From CAZMXP01 sp964570285 (GTDB lineage Bacteria; Planctomycetota; PLA2): 9,282 nucleotides of DNA. A model generated the notes under the pieces. It had not been told where the DNA came from and ran no database searches. It was given only the letters and a program-made list of their open reading frames with translations. Shown here in pieces: positions 1 to 5,749 of the stretch; the stretch's first letter is position 1, and every line of letters begins with the position of its first letter. A program made the position numbers and the translations under genes. Where the stretch lies: the NCBI GenBank assembly GCA_964570285.1, contig CAZMXP010000093.1:1-9282 (forward strand), written 5' to 3'.

Positions 1-69
1 GATGGCCGCTTCCGGAAGTCGCTGATCGTGCGGTGGTCCGGCGCCTGTCGGCCGGGCACCGGCAGCGAA
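1..69 (-). pseudogene. IS transposase fragment (left copy)
   Basis: Read on the minus strand, this stretch encodes a short peptide containing PGRQAPDHRTISDFRKR. This resembles the conserved N-terminal segment of IS1182/IS5-type DDE transposases (DUF772-like, typically ..PDxxTIsdFR+rH..). The assignment rests on motif memory only. The 69 nt are an ungapped inverted copy of 5508-5576, with 62 of 69 bases identical. Homology stops at base 69, exactly where the HEPN coding sequence begins, and the fragment runs off the left edge of the window. No terminal inverted repeat lies between the fragment and the HEPN remnant, so the junction looks like a deletion or recombination scar rather than a clean insertion. 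Confidence 0.6.
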
Positions 70-217
70 GGTCCTCGACAACTTCTACGTCTCGAGCCGC
101 TCTCCGAACGGGCACGCCGAGGGTTCGCCCTTCGAACACTACGGCCCGCTCCAGAGCGGGGACGCCATTCGCTATGCCGACGAGATTGTTGCACTCGTCC
201 GTGCTCAGATGGCCTGA
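70..217 (+). pseudogene. HEPN-domain protein, 5'-truncated remnant
   Basis: The frame ending at TGA 215-217 encodes VLDNFYVSS-R-SPNG-H-AEG...FEHYGPLQS...EIVALVRAQMA. This is the C-terminal half of a HEPN-domain protein (PF05168-like), the RNase-toxin partner in HEPN/MNT type VII toxin-antitoxin modules. The arginine (codon at 98) and histidine (codon at 113) are four residues apart, matching the spacing of the HEPN R-x4-6-H motif. About 48 residues remain, against roughly 130 in full-length relatives. The same frame stays open back to 26, but that part is homologous to the transposase fragment, has no ATG, GTG or TTG start, and is closed by an in-frame TGA at 23-25. The gene is therefore probably dead. 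Confidence 0.7.
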
Positions 218-545
218 CTCGGCCCGCGTCCGTGCGGCGGTCGAAGTCTGGGCGGAGCGCGAGATCGCGCGCCGGCCCGGCGTCGTTGCGTTGGGGCTCT
301 TTGGGTCCTATGCGCGGGGCGACGCCGGCGTGGGCAGCGACCTCGACCTGATCGCGATCGTGGAGTCCTCAGGCGAACCCTTCGAGGTGCGACCACTCGG
401 TTGGGACCTCCTGAACCTGCCGGTCCCCGCAGAGATCCTCGTCTATACGCGCGCCGAGTGGCGCCGCCTGCGCGGCACGCGATCGCGATTCCCGCAGACG
501 GTCGAGGCCGAGGCGATCTGGCTACACGGCGGTGTCGATGCGTAG
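201..545 (+). CDS. MNT-type nucleotidyltransferase (HEPN/MNT antitoxin)
   Basis: This is a 114-residue minimal nucleotidyltransferase. Residues 35-50 read GSYARGDAGVGSDLDL, the GS-x10-D-x-D signature of MNT/MntA proteins, with metal-binding acids D47 and D49. A third acid is probably E78 in PAEILVYT, where many relatives have D. MntA proteins are known to neutralise HEPN RNase toxins by adding AMP groups to them. I chose the GTG at 201 because the protein then begins LRWPD, as in relatives I recall, and overlaps the end of the HEPN frame by 17 nt, as in intact two-gene modules. An ATG at 174 is in frame and would add nine residues. No strong ribosome binding site is visible. The partner toxin is truncated, so this antitoxin appears orphaned. 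Confidence 0.75.
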   Translation: MLRWPDSARVRAAVEVWAEREIARRPGVVALGLFGSYARGDAGVGSDLDLIAIVESSGEPFEVRPLGWDLLNLPVPAEILVYTRAEWRRLRGTRSRFPQTVEAEAIWLHGGVDA

Positions 546-644
546 GCCGGACGTGCCGTCCCCTGCGCGGTGATCCAGACGGGCGCGTGCGGAGTCGCCA
601 TCCCCCCCCTACCCCCCCTGCATCGGTTACGCTCTGCGGCGCCC
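546..644 (+). other. Intergenic region upstream of hemE with double C-tract
   Basis: This 99-bp gap separates the MNT gene from hemE. It contains eight C residues (602-609), TA, then seven C residues (612-618). The minus strand therefore has two long G-runs that could form a G-quadruplex. Downstream, TACGCT at 628-633 matches a TAnnnT -10 hexamer and ends 11 nt before the hemE ATG. No -35 box or Shine-Dalgarno sequence is evident. A promoter is expected here because an operon starts at 645, but its exact position is inference. Confidence 0.35.
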
Positions 645-1622
645 ATGTCCCACGACCGCTTCCTCCGCTCGCTCCGCGAGGAGCCGATCGACCGGCTGCC
701 GGTCTGGATGATGCGGCAGGCGGGGCGCTACCTGCCGCAGTACCGCGCGGTCCGGGCGAAGCACTCCTTCCTCGAGGTCTGCCGCACGCCGGAGCTGGCG
801 GCGGAGGTGACGCTCCAGCCGGTGGACCTTCTCGGCGTCGACGCGGCGATCCTCTTCAGCGACATCATGGTGCCGCTCCTGCCGGCGGTGCCGGGCATCG
901 ACTTCGATCCAGGGCCGAAGCTGCCCGCGCCGGTCGTCTCCGTCGAGGGGCTGAGGCCCCCCTCGTCGGTCGAGGAGGCGAGCTTTGTCTACAGGACGAT
1001 CGAGATGCTCCGGCGCACGCTGTCGGTGCCGCTGATCGGCTTCGCGGGAACGCCCGCGACCCTCGCCACGTATCTCGTCGAAGGCGGATCGGCAAAGCAC
1101 TTCACCGCCTTCCGCACGCTGCTCCACCGCGATCCCGGCGCCGCGCGGAAGCTGCTCGCCTGGCTCGAGGAGGTCACGCTGCGCTACGTGACGCTGCAGG
1201 TGGGCGCGGGCGCGCAGGCGATCCAGCTCTTCGATTCGTGGGGCGGCGAACTCTCGCCGCAGGACTTCGAAGGCTTCTGCGCGCCGGGGCTCCGGCGCAT
1301 CGTCGCGGCGATCCGCGCGCTGGGCGTCCCTGCGATCTTCTTCGCGCGCGGGCCGCTGCGCGACGTCGGCGCGACGGCCTACGGCGTCGACTGGACCGTC
1401 GACCTGCGCGCGGCGCGCGCGCGAGGCCCGGTGCAGGGCAACCTCGACCCGGCCGTGCTCTTCGCGCCGCCCGACGTGATCGAGGCGGCGGTCGCCCGGA
1501 TGGTGCGCGGCATCGCGCGCACGGGTCTCGTCGTCAACCTGGGCCACGGCATCTGGCCCGGCACGCCGGTCGAGGGGGCCAGGGCCTTCATCCGCGCCGC
1601 GCAATCGGTCCCCGTCGCATGA
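645..1622 (+). CDS. hemE: Uroporphyrinogen decarboxylase
   Basis: HemE removes four acetate carboxyl groups from uroporphyrinogen III to give coproporphyrinogen III, in the cytoplasm. The product is 325 residues, near the usual 330-360. Family landmarks appear in order: PVWMMRQAGRYLPQYR (19-34, substrate-binding R24 and R28), the catalytic aspartate D73 in LFSDIMVPL, GFAGTPATLATYLVEGG, QLFDSWGGELSPQDF, GVDWTVDL, VQGNLDPAVL, and NLGHGIWPGTP with H301. I chose the ATG at 645 because homology begins at once (MSHDRFLRSL). A GTG at 570 would add 25 unrelated residues. No Shine-Dalgarno sequence precedes the ATG, which fits a short-leader or leaderless transcript. The stop overlaps the next start by four bases (ATGA). 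Confidence 0.97.
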   Translation: MSHDRFLRSLREEPIDRLPVWMMRQAGRYLPQYRAVRAKHSFLEVCRTPELAAEVTLQPVDLLGVDAAILFSDIMVPLLPAVPGIDFDPGPKLPAPVVSVEGLRPPSSVEEASFVYRTIEMLRRTLSVPLIGFAGTPATLATYLVEGGSAKHFTAFRTLLHRDPGAARKLLAWLEEVTLRYVTLQVGAGAQAIQLFDSWGGELSPQDFEGFCAPGLRRIVAAIRALGVPAIFFARGPLRDVGATAYGVDWTVDLRAARARGPVQGNLDPAVLFAPPDVIEAAVARMVRGIARTGLVVNLGHGIWPGTPVEGARAFIRAAQSVPVA

Positions 1623-2848
1623 GGATCGCCGTGCTCGGCGCCGGCATCGCGGGCCTCGCGGCGGCGTGGCGGCTCGGCCGGCAGCACGAGGTGACGCTCT
1701 TCGAGGCAAGCCCGCGCGCCGGGGGCAACATCCGCACCGAGGAGTCGCACGGCTGCAGGATCGAGTGGGGGCCGGACGGCTTTCTCGACAACGAGCCCGC
1801 CACGCTCGATCTCGTGCGCGACCTCGGCCTGACCGGCCGGCTCTGCCGCGCCCGCACGGCGCGGCGCTTCCTCTGGCGCGCGGGGAAGCTGCGCGAGCTG
1901 CCGTCGCGCCCCGGGGCTTTCCTCGGCAGCGACTGCCTGCCGCTGCCCGCGAGGCTGCGGGCGCTGCTGGAGCCCTTCGCGCGAGACGCGCCCGGCGGGG
2001 ACGAGTCGGTGCACGCCTTCGCCGCCCGGCGCCTCGGGCGCGGCGTGGCCGACCTGCTCGTGGACGCCTTCGTCTCGGGCGTCTTCGCCGGCGACGCGAA
2101 GCGGCTCAGCGTGAAGAGCGCGTTCCCGCGGCTCAAGGCGCTCGAGTCCCTGCACGGGTCGCTCATCCGGGGGGCGCGGGGGCAGGGACTCGGCCCCAAG
2201 GGCACGCTGACGAGCTTCGACGGCGGCATGCAGGTGCTCACCGACGCGCTCGCGGGCCGCGTCGACCTCCGGTGCGACAGCCCGGTGCTGCGCCTCGAGA
2301 GGGGCGACTTCGACCGCGTCGTCTGCACGATCCCCGCGCCGCGCGCGGCGGCGCTCTGCGACGGCGCGCTTGCCCACGCGCTCGCCTCGATCCCGGCCGC
2401 GCCGGTCGCGGTCGTCGCGACTCTCCTCCCCGGACCCCTCCCCATCGCCGACGGCTTCGGCTTCCTCGCGCCTCGCGGCGAGGGCCTCCGCATCCTCGGC
2501 ACGCTCTACGAGTCCTCGATCTTCGAAGGGCGCGCGCCCGACGGCCTGCGCCTCTTCCGCACGATGGTCGGCGGCAGGCACGATCCGGGAGCCGTCGCGC
2601 TGCCCGACGACGCCCTGAAGGCGGTCGTCGCCAACGACCTCGGGCGTGCGTGGGGCCACTTCCCCGAGCCGCTGGCGTGGCGCATCATCCGCCACCCGCT
2701 CGGCATCGCGCAGTACGAGATCGGCCACGCGGAGCGCGTCGCGGCCGCGGAGGCCGCCTGTCCGGAATGGCTGAGGCTCGCCGGGTCGAGCTACCGCGGC
2801 GTTTCGCTGAACGGCTGCATCAAGGAAGCGTTAGACTGGACGCCATGA
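1619..2848 (+). CDS. hemG: HemY/HemG-type protoporphyrinogen (coproporphyrinogen) oxidase
   Basis: This is a 409-residue FAD-dependent oxidase of the HemY/PPOX/CgoX family. It performs the six-electron, oxygen-using aromatisation of protoporphyrinogen IX, or of coproporphyrinogen III in CgoX-type enzymes. The Rossmann motif GAGIAG is at 7-12, E29 is the expected FAD ribose ligand, GG is at 35-36, and WGPDGF is at 50-55. The C-terminal FAD motif YRGVSLNGCIK (392-402) is intact. The protein is shorter than the usual ~450-480. The segment SPVLRLERGDFDRVVCTIPAP joins two conserved blocks that relatives separate by roughly 20 residues. It starts inside the hemE stop and ends in a second ATGA overlap. 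Protoporphyrinogen versus coproporphyrinogen specificity cannot be read from sequence alone; the gene is also called hemY. Confidence 0.93.
   Translation: MRIAVLGAGIAGLAAAWRLGRQHEVTLFEASPRAGGNIRTEESHGCRIEWGPDGFLDNEPATLDLVRDLGLTGRLCRARTARRFLWRAGKLRELPSRPGAFLGSDCLPLPARLRALLEPFARDAPGGDESVHAFAARRLGRGVADLLVDAFVSGVFAGDAKRLSVKSAFPRLKALESLHGSLIRGARGQGLGPKGTLTSFDGGMQVLTDALAGRVDLRCDSPVLRLERGDFDRVVCTIPAPRAAALCDGALAHALASIPAAPVAVVATLLPGPLPIADGFGFLAPRGEGLRILGTLYESSIFEGRAPDGLRLFRTMVGGRHDPGAVALPDDALKAVVANDLGRAWGHFPEPLAWRIIRHPLGIAQYEIGHAERVAAAEAACPEWLRLAGSSYRGVSLNGCIKEALDWTP
2831..2837 (+). promoter_or_regulatory. Possible internal -10 element (TTAGACT)
   Basis: The TAGACT within TTAGACT matches the TAnnnT pattern. 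It ends seven bases before the ATG at 2845, the spacing expected of a promoter giving a leaderless or near-leaderless transcript. It lies inside the last codons of the oxidase gene. A TAnnnT hexamer also precedes hemE, which likewise lacks a Shine-Dalgarno site. Short hexamers occur by chance, so this is weak. Confidence 0.25.
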
Positions 2849-4503
2849 GGTGGATCCGGCTGCTCGCGCTGCTGCCGCTCGTCGCCGCCGCGCGCGCGGA
2901 CGAGCCGGCGCCCGACCCCTTCCGCCCGCCGCCGGCGGACCACTTCGGCGACGGCGAGGCGGACGCGATCCTCCGCGCCCGCGTCGCGGAGTCGCTCGCG
3001 CTCGCCGGCGCGGCGCTCGACCGCGAGCCCGCCGACCTCCGGGCGCTGCGGCGCGCGCGCGAGCTGCTCTCGGCCTACGGCCTGCAGGAGGAGCTGATCC
3101 CGCGCGCGAGGCTCGCGGTCCGGCGCGAGGGGATCCCCGAACGACAGTTCGCGGCGCTGCGCGGGGAGCTTGGCCAGCTTCTCGTCGAGAAGGCCGACAG
3201 CTTCAACGACTGGGGATTTGTCGTCATCTGGATCAACGGGCAGCGGCTCGCGCCGGAGGAGGGTCGCGGCCAGAACGAGGAGGCGCGGAAGCTCTACGCC
3301 GAGGCGCAGGACCACCTGCGCGCGGCGCTGCGCGCCGATCCCGAGGACGACGCCGGTTGCGAGGCGCTGGCGTCGGCGCTGGAAGGGGTCCTGACGAAGG
3401 AGGATGCGCGGAGCGACGAGGCGAAGAAGCTGCGGGAGATGGCCCTCGCGATCCGGCTGCGCCGCGGCGGCGAGTGGACCGACCCCGCGGTGCGCCTCGA
3501 CACCCTCGCCGAGTCGCTGCGCGCCGAGGCGGCGGCGCTCGAGCTCAGGACGCCCGATCCGGACCACGTCGCGGCGCTCCAGCTCCGGCGGCACGCGCTG
3601 GTGCTCGACTTCTGCACCCACACCTTCGCGTTCGACTATGAGCCGGCGCTCTTCGCGCCGCTCGCGCGGCTCGCCGACGGTGCGATCGTGCAGGCGAACC
3701 TGACGCGGACCTTCGTGCAGCGGGACGGCAAGCCGGGGACCGTCCCGCCGCACCACATCGTGGCCTCGCCGAGGAAGCGGCTCGAGCTGGTGCGGGCCCT
3801 GCGGCTCGACACCACCCCGGCGGCGGCCGCGGCGCTGCTCGCGATCGTGCGCGGCGCGGCGGCCGCGGAGGATCCGCTCGCCCTCGCCGCCGTCGAGGCG
3901 CTGGTCGAGGGCAATCACGCGGCGGCCCGGCAGCACCTGCCCGCGCTGCTCGCGGCGGCGCTGCACAGCCGGGACACCGGGCACTTCCCCGCCGCCGGGC
4001 AGCGCCTGCTCGCGCAGCTCGCGCTGCGCCTCGGCGTGAAGGAGGCGCTGCCCGCGCTGCTCGCGGCGCTGCCGGGGGACACCGACATCCACCAGCCCCT
4101 CGGCCTCGCGGCGATCCTCGGGGGGTTCGGGGACTCGCCGGGGTCGGCCGAGGCGCTGCTCGCGGTGGCGCTGGATCCCTCGCGCGACGTCCACTTCCGC
4201 CGCGAGGCGGCGATGGCCCTCGGGCGGGTCGCCCCCGCGCGGCTCGCGGCGCTCGCCGACGAGCCGCTGCTCGAGGTGAGCGTCGCCGCGGCGCGCTACC
4301 GGCTCGAGAAGAGCGATACCGCGAAGGGGAGGCTGCTCTCGGCGCTGAACCACCCGCACGAGGGCGACGACGCCGCGCTCGCCTGCGCCGAGCTGGGCAT
4401 CGTGGAGGCGCGCCCGGCGCTGGAGGCGCTGCTCGCGGCGGCCCCGCCCCACTACGCCGCGAGGGTGTTCCAGGCGGCGCTGGAGCGGCTGGGGGCGCCG
4501 TGA
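2845..4503 (+). CDS. Exported TPR/HEAT-like alpha-helical repeat protein
   Basis: This is a 552-residue protein of unknown specific role. It begins with a signal peptide: W3, I4 and R5, a leucine/alanine core, then AAARA-D with likely cleavage after A18. No lipobox is present, so a soluble periplasmic location is inferred. Residues ~35-240 form alternating amphipathic helices of TPR character, broken by an unusual hydrophobic stretch DWGFVVIWING near 122-132. Residues ~315-550 are alanine/leucine-rich paired helices of HEAT type, with blocks such as LPALLAAL and ARPALEALLAA. Such repeats usually act as protein-binding scaffolds. It starts in the ATGA overlap with the oxidase gene and ends in a GTGA overlap with the flavin reductase gene. 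The coupling to haem genes may reflect shared expression rather than shared function. Confidence 0.7.
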   Translation: MRWIRLLALLPLVAAARADEPAPDPFRPPPADHFGDGEADAILRARVAESLALAGAALDREPADLRALRRARELLSAYGLQEELIPRARLAVRREGIPERQFAALRGELGQLLVEKADSFNDWGFVVIWINGQRLAPEEGRGQNEEARKLYAEAQDHLRAALRADPEDDAGCEALASALEGVLTKEDARSDEAKKLREMALAIRLRRGGEWTDPAVRLDTLAESLRAEAAALELRTPDPDHVAALQLRRHALVLDFCTHTFAFDYEPALFAPLARLADGAIVQANLTRTFVQRDGKPGTVPPHHIVASPRKRLELVRALRLDTTPAAAAALLAIVRGAAAAEDPLALAAVEALVEGNHAAARQHLPALLAAALHSRDTGHFPAAGQRLLAQLALRLGVKEALPALLAALPGDTDIHQPLGLAAILGGFGDSPGSAEALLAVALDPSRDVHFRREAAMALGRVAPARLAALADEPLLEVSVAAARYRLEKSDTAKGRLLSALNHPHEGDDAALACAELGIVEARPALEALLAAAPPHYAARVFQAALERLGAP

Positions 4504-5096
4504 CGGCGGCACGACGCAAGCCGCGCGTGCTCGTCCTGCCCGGGAGCGCGCGTGCCGCGTCCGCGAACCGGAAGCTCGCCGCCTGCGCCGCGCGCATGCT
4601 CGCGGACGCGGGCGCGGAGGCGACGCTGCTCGACCCGCGCGACCACCCGCTGCCCCTCTACGACGGCGATCTCGAAGCGTCGTCGGGGCTGCCCGCCGAG
4701 GCGCTCCGCCTGAAGGCCCTCTTCCTCGCGCACGACGCGCTGCTGATCGCCTCGCCGGAGTACAACAGCAGCGTGACGCCGCTGCTGAAGAACATCCTCG
4801 ACTGGGTGTCGCGCAGCGCCCCGGGCGAGGGGTCGCTGGCCTGCTACCGCGGCAAGTGCGCGGCGCTCGTCGCCGCGAGCCCCGGCGCGCTCGGGGGCCT
4901 GCGCGGCCTCGTCCATCTGCGGTCGATCCTCGGCAACATCGGCGTGCTCGTGGTCCCCGAGCAGCTCGCGGTGGGCCGGGCGCAGGAGGCCTTCGACGCG
5001 CAGGGCGAGCTCAAGGACGAGAAGCAGCGCGCCTCGCTCGAGTCGGTGGCCCGTTCCCTCGTGCGTGTTACCGCGGCGATGGTGGCCGCGACCTAG
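4500..5096 (+). CDS. NAD(P)H-dependent FMN reductase (flavodoxin-like fold)
   Basis: This is a 198-residue, cytoplasmic protein of the NADPH-dependent FMN reductase family (PF03358; ChrR/YieF/azoreductase-like). It contains the FMN phosphate-binding loop PGSARAASANRKL (GS at 15-16, R18, S21, N23) and the flavin-contact motif SPEYNSSVTPLLKNILDWVSR (P86, E87, Y88, N89). A later GALGGLRG...LGNIG stretch is typical of the ChrR-like branch. Members reduce quinones, chromate, azo dyes or free flavin, and the substrate cannot be assigned here. The start is GTG at 4500, in a GTGA overlap with the preceding stop, which argues for reinitiation of the same ribosomes. Its length is normal for the family. 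Confidence 0.9.
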   Translation: MTAARRKPRVLVLPGSARAASANRKLAACAARMLADAGAEATLLDPRDHPLPLYDGDLEASSGLPAEALRLKALFLAHDALLIASPEYNSSVTPLLKNILDWVSRSAPGEGSLACYRGKCAALVAASPGALGGLRGLVHLRSILGNIGVLVVPEQLAVGRAQEAFDAQGELKDEKQRASLESVARSLVRVTAAMVAAT

Positions 5097-5099
5097 GAG
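5095..5099 (+). promoter_or_regulatory. Shine-Dalgarno site for the 5108 lipoprotein gene
   Basis: AGGAG lies eight bases before the ATG at 5108. It overlaps the TAG stop of the FMN reductase gene and fixes the start of the small lipoprotein. It is the only clear ribosome binding site on the plus strand in this window. Confidence 0.7.
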
Positions 5100-5107
5100 A
5101 TTCCACG

Positions 5108-5461
5108 ATGCGCGACAGACTCGCAACCGCGGCCCTCGGCCTGCTGCTCCTCGGGATCCCCGCGTGCGGGGGCGGGGGCGCCTACGAGGTGACGGTGATC
5201 TCGCGCGAGGCATCCGGGCGCATCAGCGAGACCACCACGCGCGGCAGGGCGAAGGGCACCAACAGCGCGGTGGCGCTCATGGTCGGCACGGAGAACGCGA
5301 GTGTCGTCTGCAAGGGGAGCCGGTCCACCGGCGGCACCTTCACGATCACCTGGCCCGACCGCTCGAAGGTAGAGGTCACCGTCCCCGCGGGCGGAAGCTC
5401 CGACCACTTCTACATGGGCGGCGACGTGGGCCTGCGCATCGCCGTCGACGCCAGTCGCTAG
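5108..5461 (+). CDS. Small predicted lipoprotein, hypothetical
   Basis: This 117-residue protein has basic residues R2 and R4, a leucine-rich core and a lipobox-like IPAC (C20), followed by a glycine run. It is therefore predicted to be a membrane-anchored lipoprotein. The mature part is rich in serine, threonine, glycine and valine and is probably beta-strand (YEVTVISREASGRISETTT, then TFTITWPDRSKVEVTVPAG). I recognise no family. The ATG at 5108 is supported by AGGAG eight bases upstream. It follows the flavin reductase gene by 11 bp and is probably the last gene of the operon. Its TAG stop is part of the TAGGAG terminus of the IS-derived element, so the original 3' end may have been altered by insertion. 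Confidence 0.7.
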   Translation: MRDRLATAALGLLLLGIPACGGGGAYEVTVISREASGRISETTTRGRAKGTNSAVALMVGTENASVVCKGSRSTGGTFTITWPDRSKVEVTVPAGGSSDHFYMGGDVGLRIAVDASR

Positions 5462-5492
5462 GAGTTTGTCCGACTGTTCGTCGGACAAACTC
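5462..5492. repeat. Perfect 13-bp palindrome with 5-nt loop
   Basis: Arms 5462-5474 (gagtttgtccgac) and 5480-5492 (gtcggacaaactc) pair perfectly around the loop tgttc. It starts one base after the stop codon of the small lipoprotein gene, so its transcript could fold into a stable hairpin acting as a 3'-end stabiliser or terminator. Only a weak T-rich stretch (tctt) follows. It carries the same end motif as the 5683-5749 module. Confidence 0.75.
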
Positions 5493-5507
5493 TTGAGTGA
5501 AAGGGGG

Positions 5508-5582
5508 TTCGCTGTCGGTGATCGGCCGACAGACGCCAGACCACCACACGATCAGCGACTTCCGGAAGCGGCCGTCGGACCG
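5508..5582 (+). pseudogene. IS transposase fragment (right copy)
   Basis: The plus strand encodes SLSVIGRQTPDHHTISDFRKR, followed by PSDR and then unrelated sequence. It matches the peptide encoded on the minus strand at 1-69, with changes T/A, H/R, I/P and S/P. PDHHTISDFRKR resembles the N-terminal conserved block of IS1182/IS5-type DDE transposases. Only about 22-25 codons remain. A GTG at 5497 opens a 62-codon frame that ends at the TAG of the next TAGGAG motif (5683-5685), but there is no sign it is a functional gene. The DNA homology to the left copy begins at 5508. Confidence 0.6.
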
Positions 5583-5682
5583 CGACGAGGAGCCTCCCGG
5601 CCCGGGCCGTCCGCAGGGGACGATGCCCCGCGCCGATCGCGGCGATGGCTCATGGAGACCGACGACTCGCGTCGCGTCGAGT

Positions 5683-5749
5683 TAGGAGCTTGTCCGGGTC
5701 CGGTTGGCCCCGAAGCGTGGCTGAAGGCCATTACCCGGACAAGCTCCTA
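5683..5749. repeat. 17-bp perfect inverted repeat, 33-nt spacer
   Basis: Arms taggagcttgtccgggt (5683-5699) and acccggacaagctccta (5733-5749) are exact reverse complements. The 33-nt spacer contains a smaller complementary pair (tggcc near 5705-5709 and ggcca near 5726-5730). The 67-nt unit resembles two IS ends brought together. Its right edge supplies the stop codon of the minus-strand lipoprotein gene. As RNA it would make a long stem on either strand. Confidence 0.75.

Larger units (their letters stand above)
5459..5749. mobile_element. IS-derived, MITE-like element between convergent genes
   Basis: This 291-bp block is bounded by TAGGAGTTTGTCCG on the left and CGGACAAGCTCCTA on the right. 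The right end is the reverse complement of TAGGAGCTTGTCCG, so the ends are imperfect terminal inverted repeats. Both ends are flanked by CTAG (5458-5461 and 5747-5750), which could be a 4-bp target duplication. Two further copies of the end motif lie inside, at ~5480-5492 and 5683-5696, making two palindromic modules. Between them is a degenerate transposase fragment. There is no room for a working transposase (full genes exceed 1 kb), so it is a deletion derivative or composite of solo ends. REP/BIME-type repeats with GGAG heads are an alternative reading. Confidence 0.6.

Noticed and set aside
570..644. GTG at 570 as the hemE start
   Set aside because: It would add 25 residues rich in proline and without homology, crossing the C-tract. 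Family similarity begins directly at the ATG at 645.
1379..4512. Long minus-strand open frames across the hem genes and the HEAT gene
   Set aside because: They lie antisense to convincing plus-strand genes and show biased Arg/Ala/Glu composition without motifs.
5094..5099. TAGGAG at the FMN reductase stop as another mobile-element end
   Set aside because: It is not followed by YTTGTCCG and has no inverted partner. It is explained by a TAG stop overlapping an AGGAG Shine-Dalgarno site for the gene at 5108.
5497..5685. 62-codon open frame as a functional small protein
   Set aside because: It is made of a transposase fragment plus unrelated sequence and ends in the repeat motif. No ribosome binding site or conserved full domain is visible.
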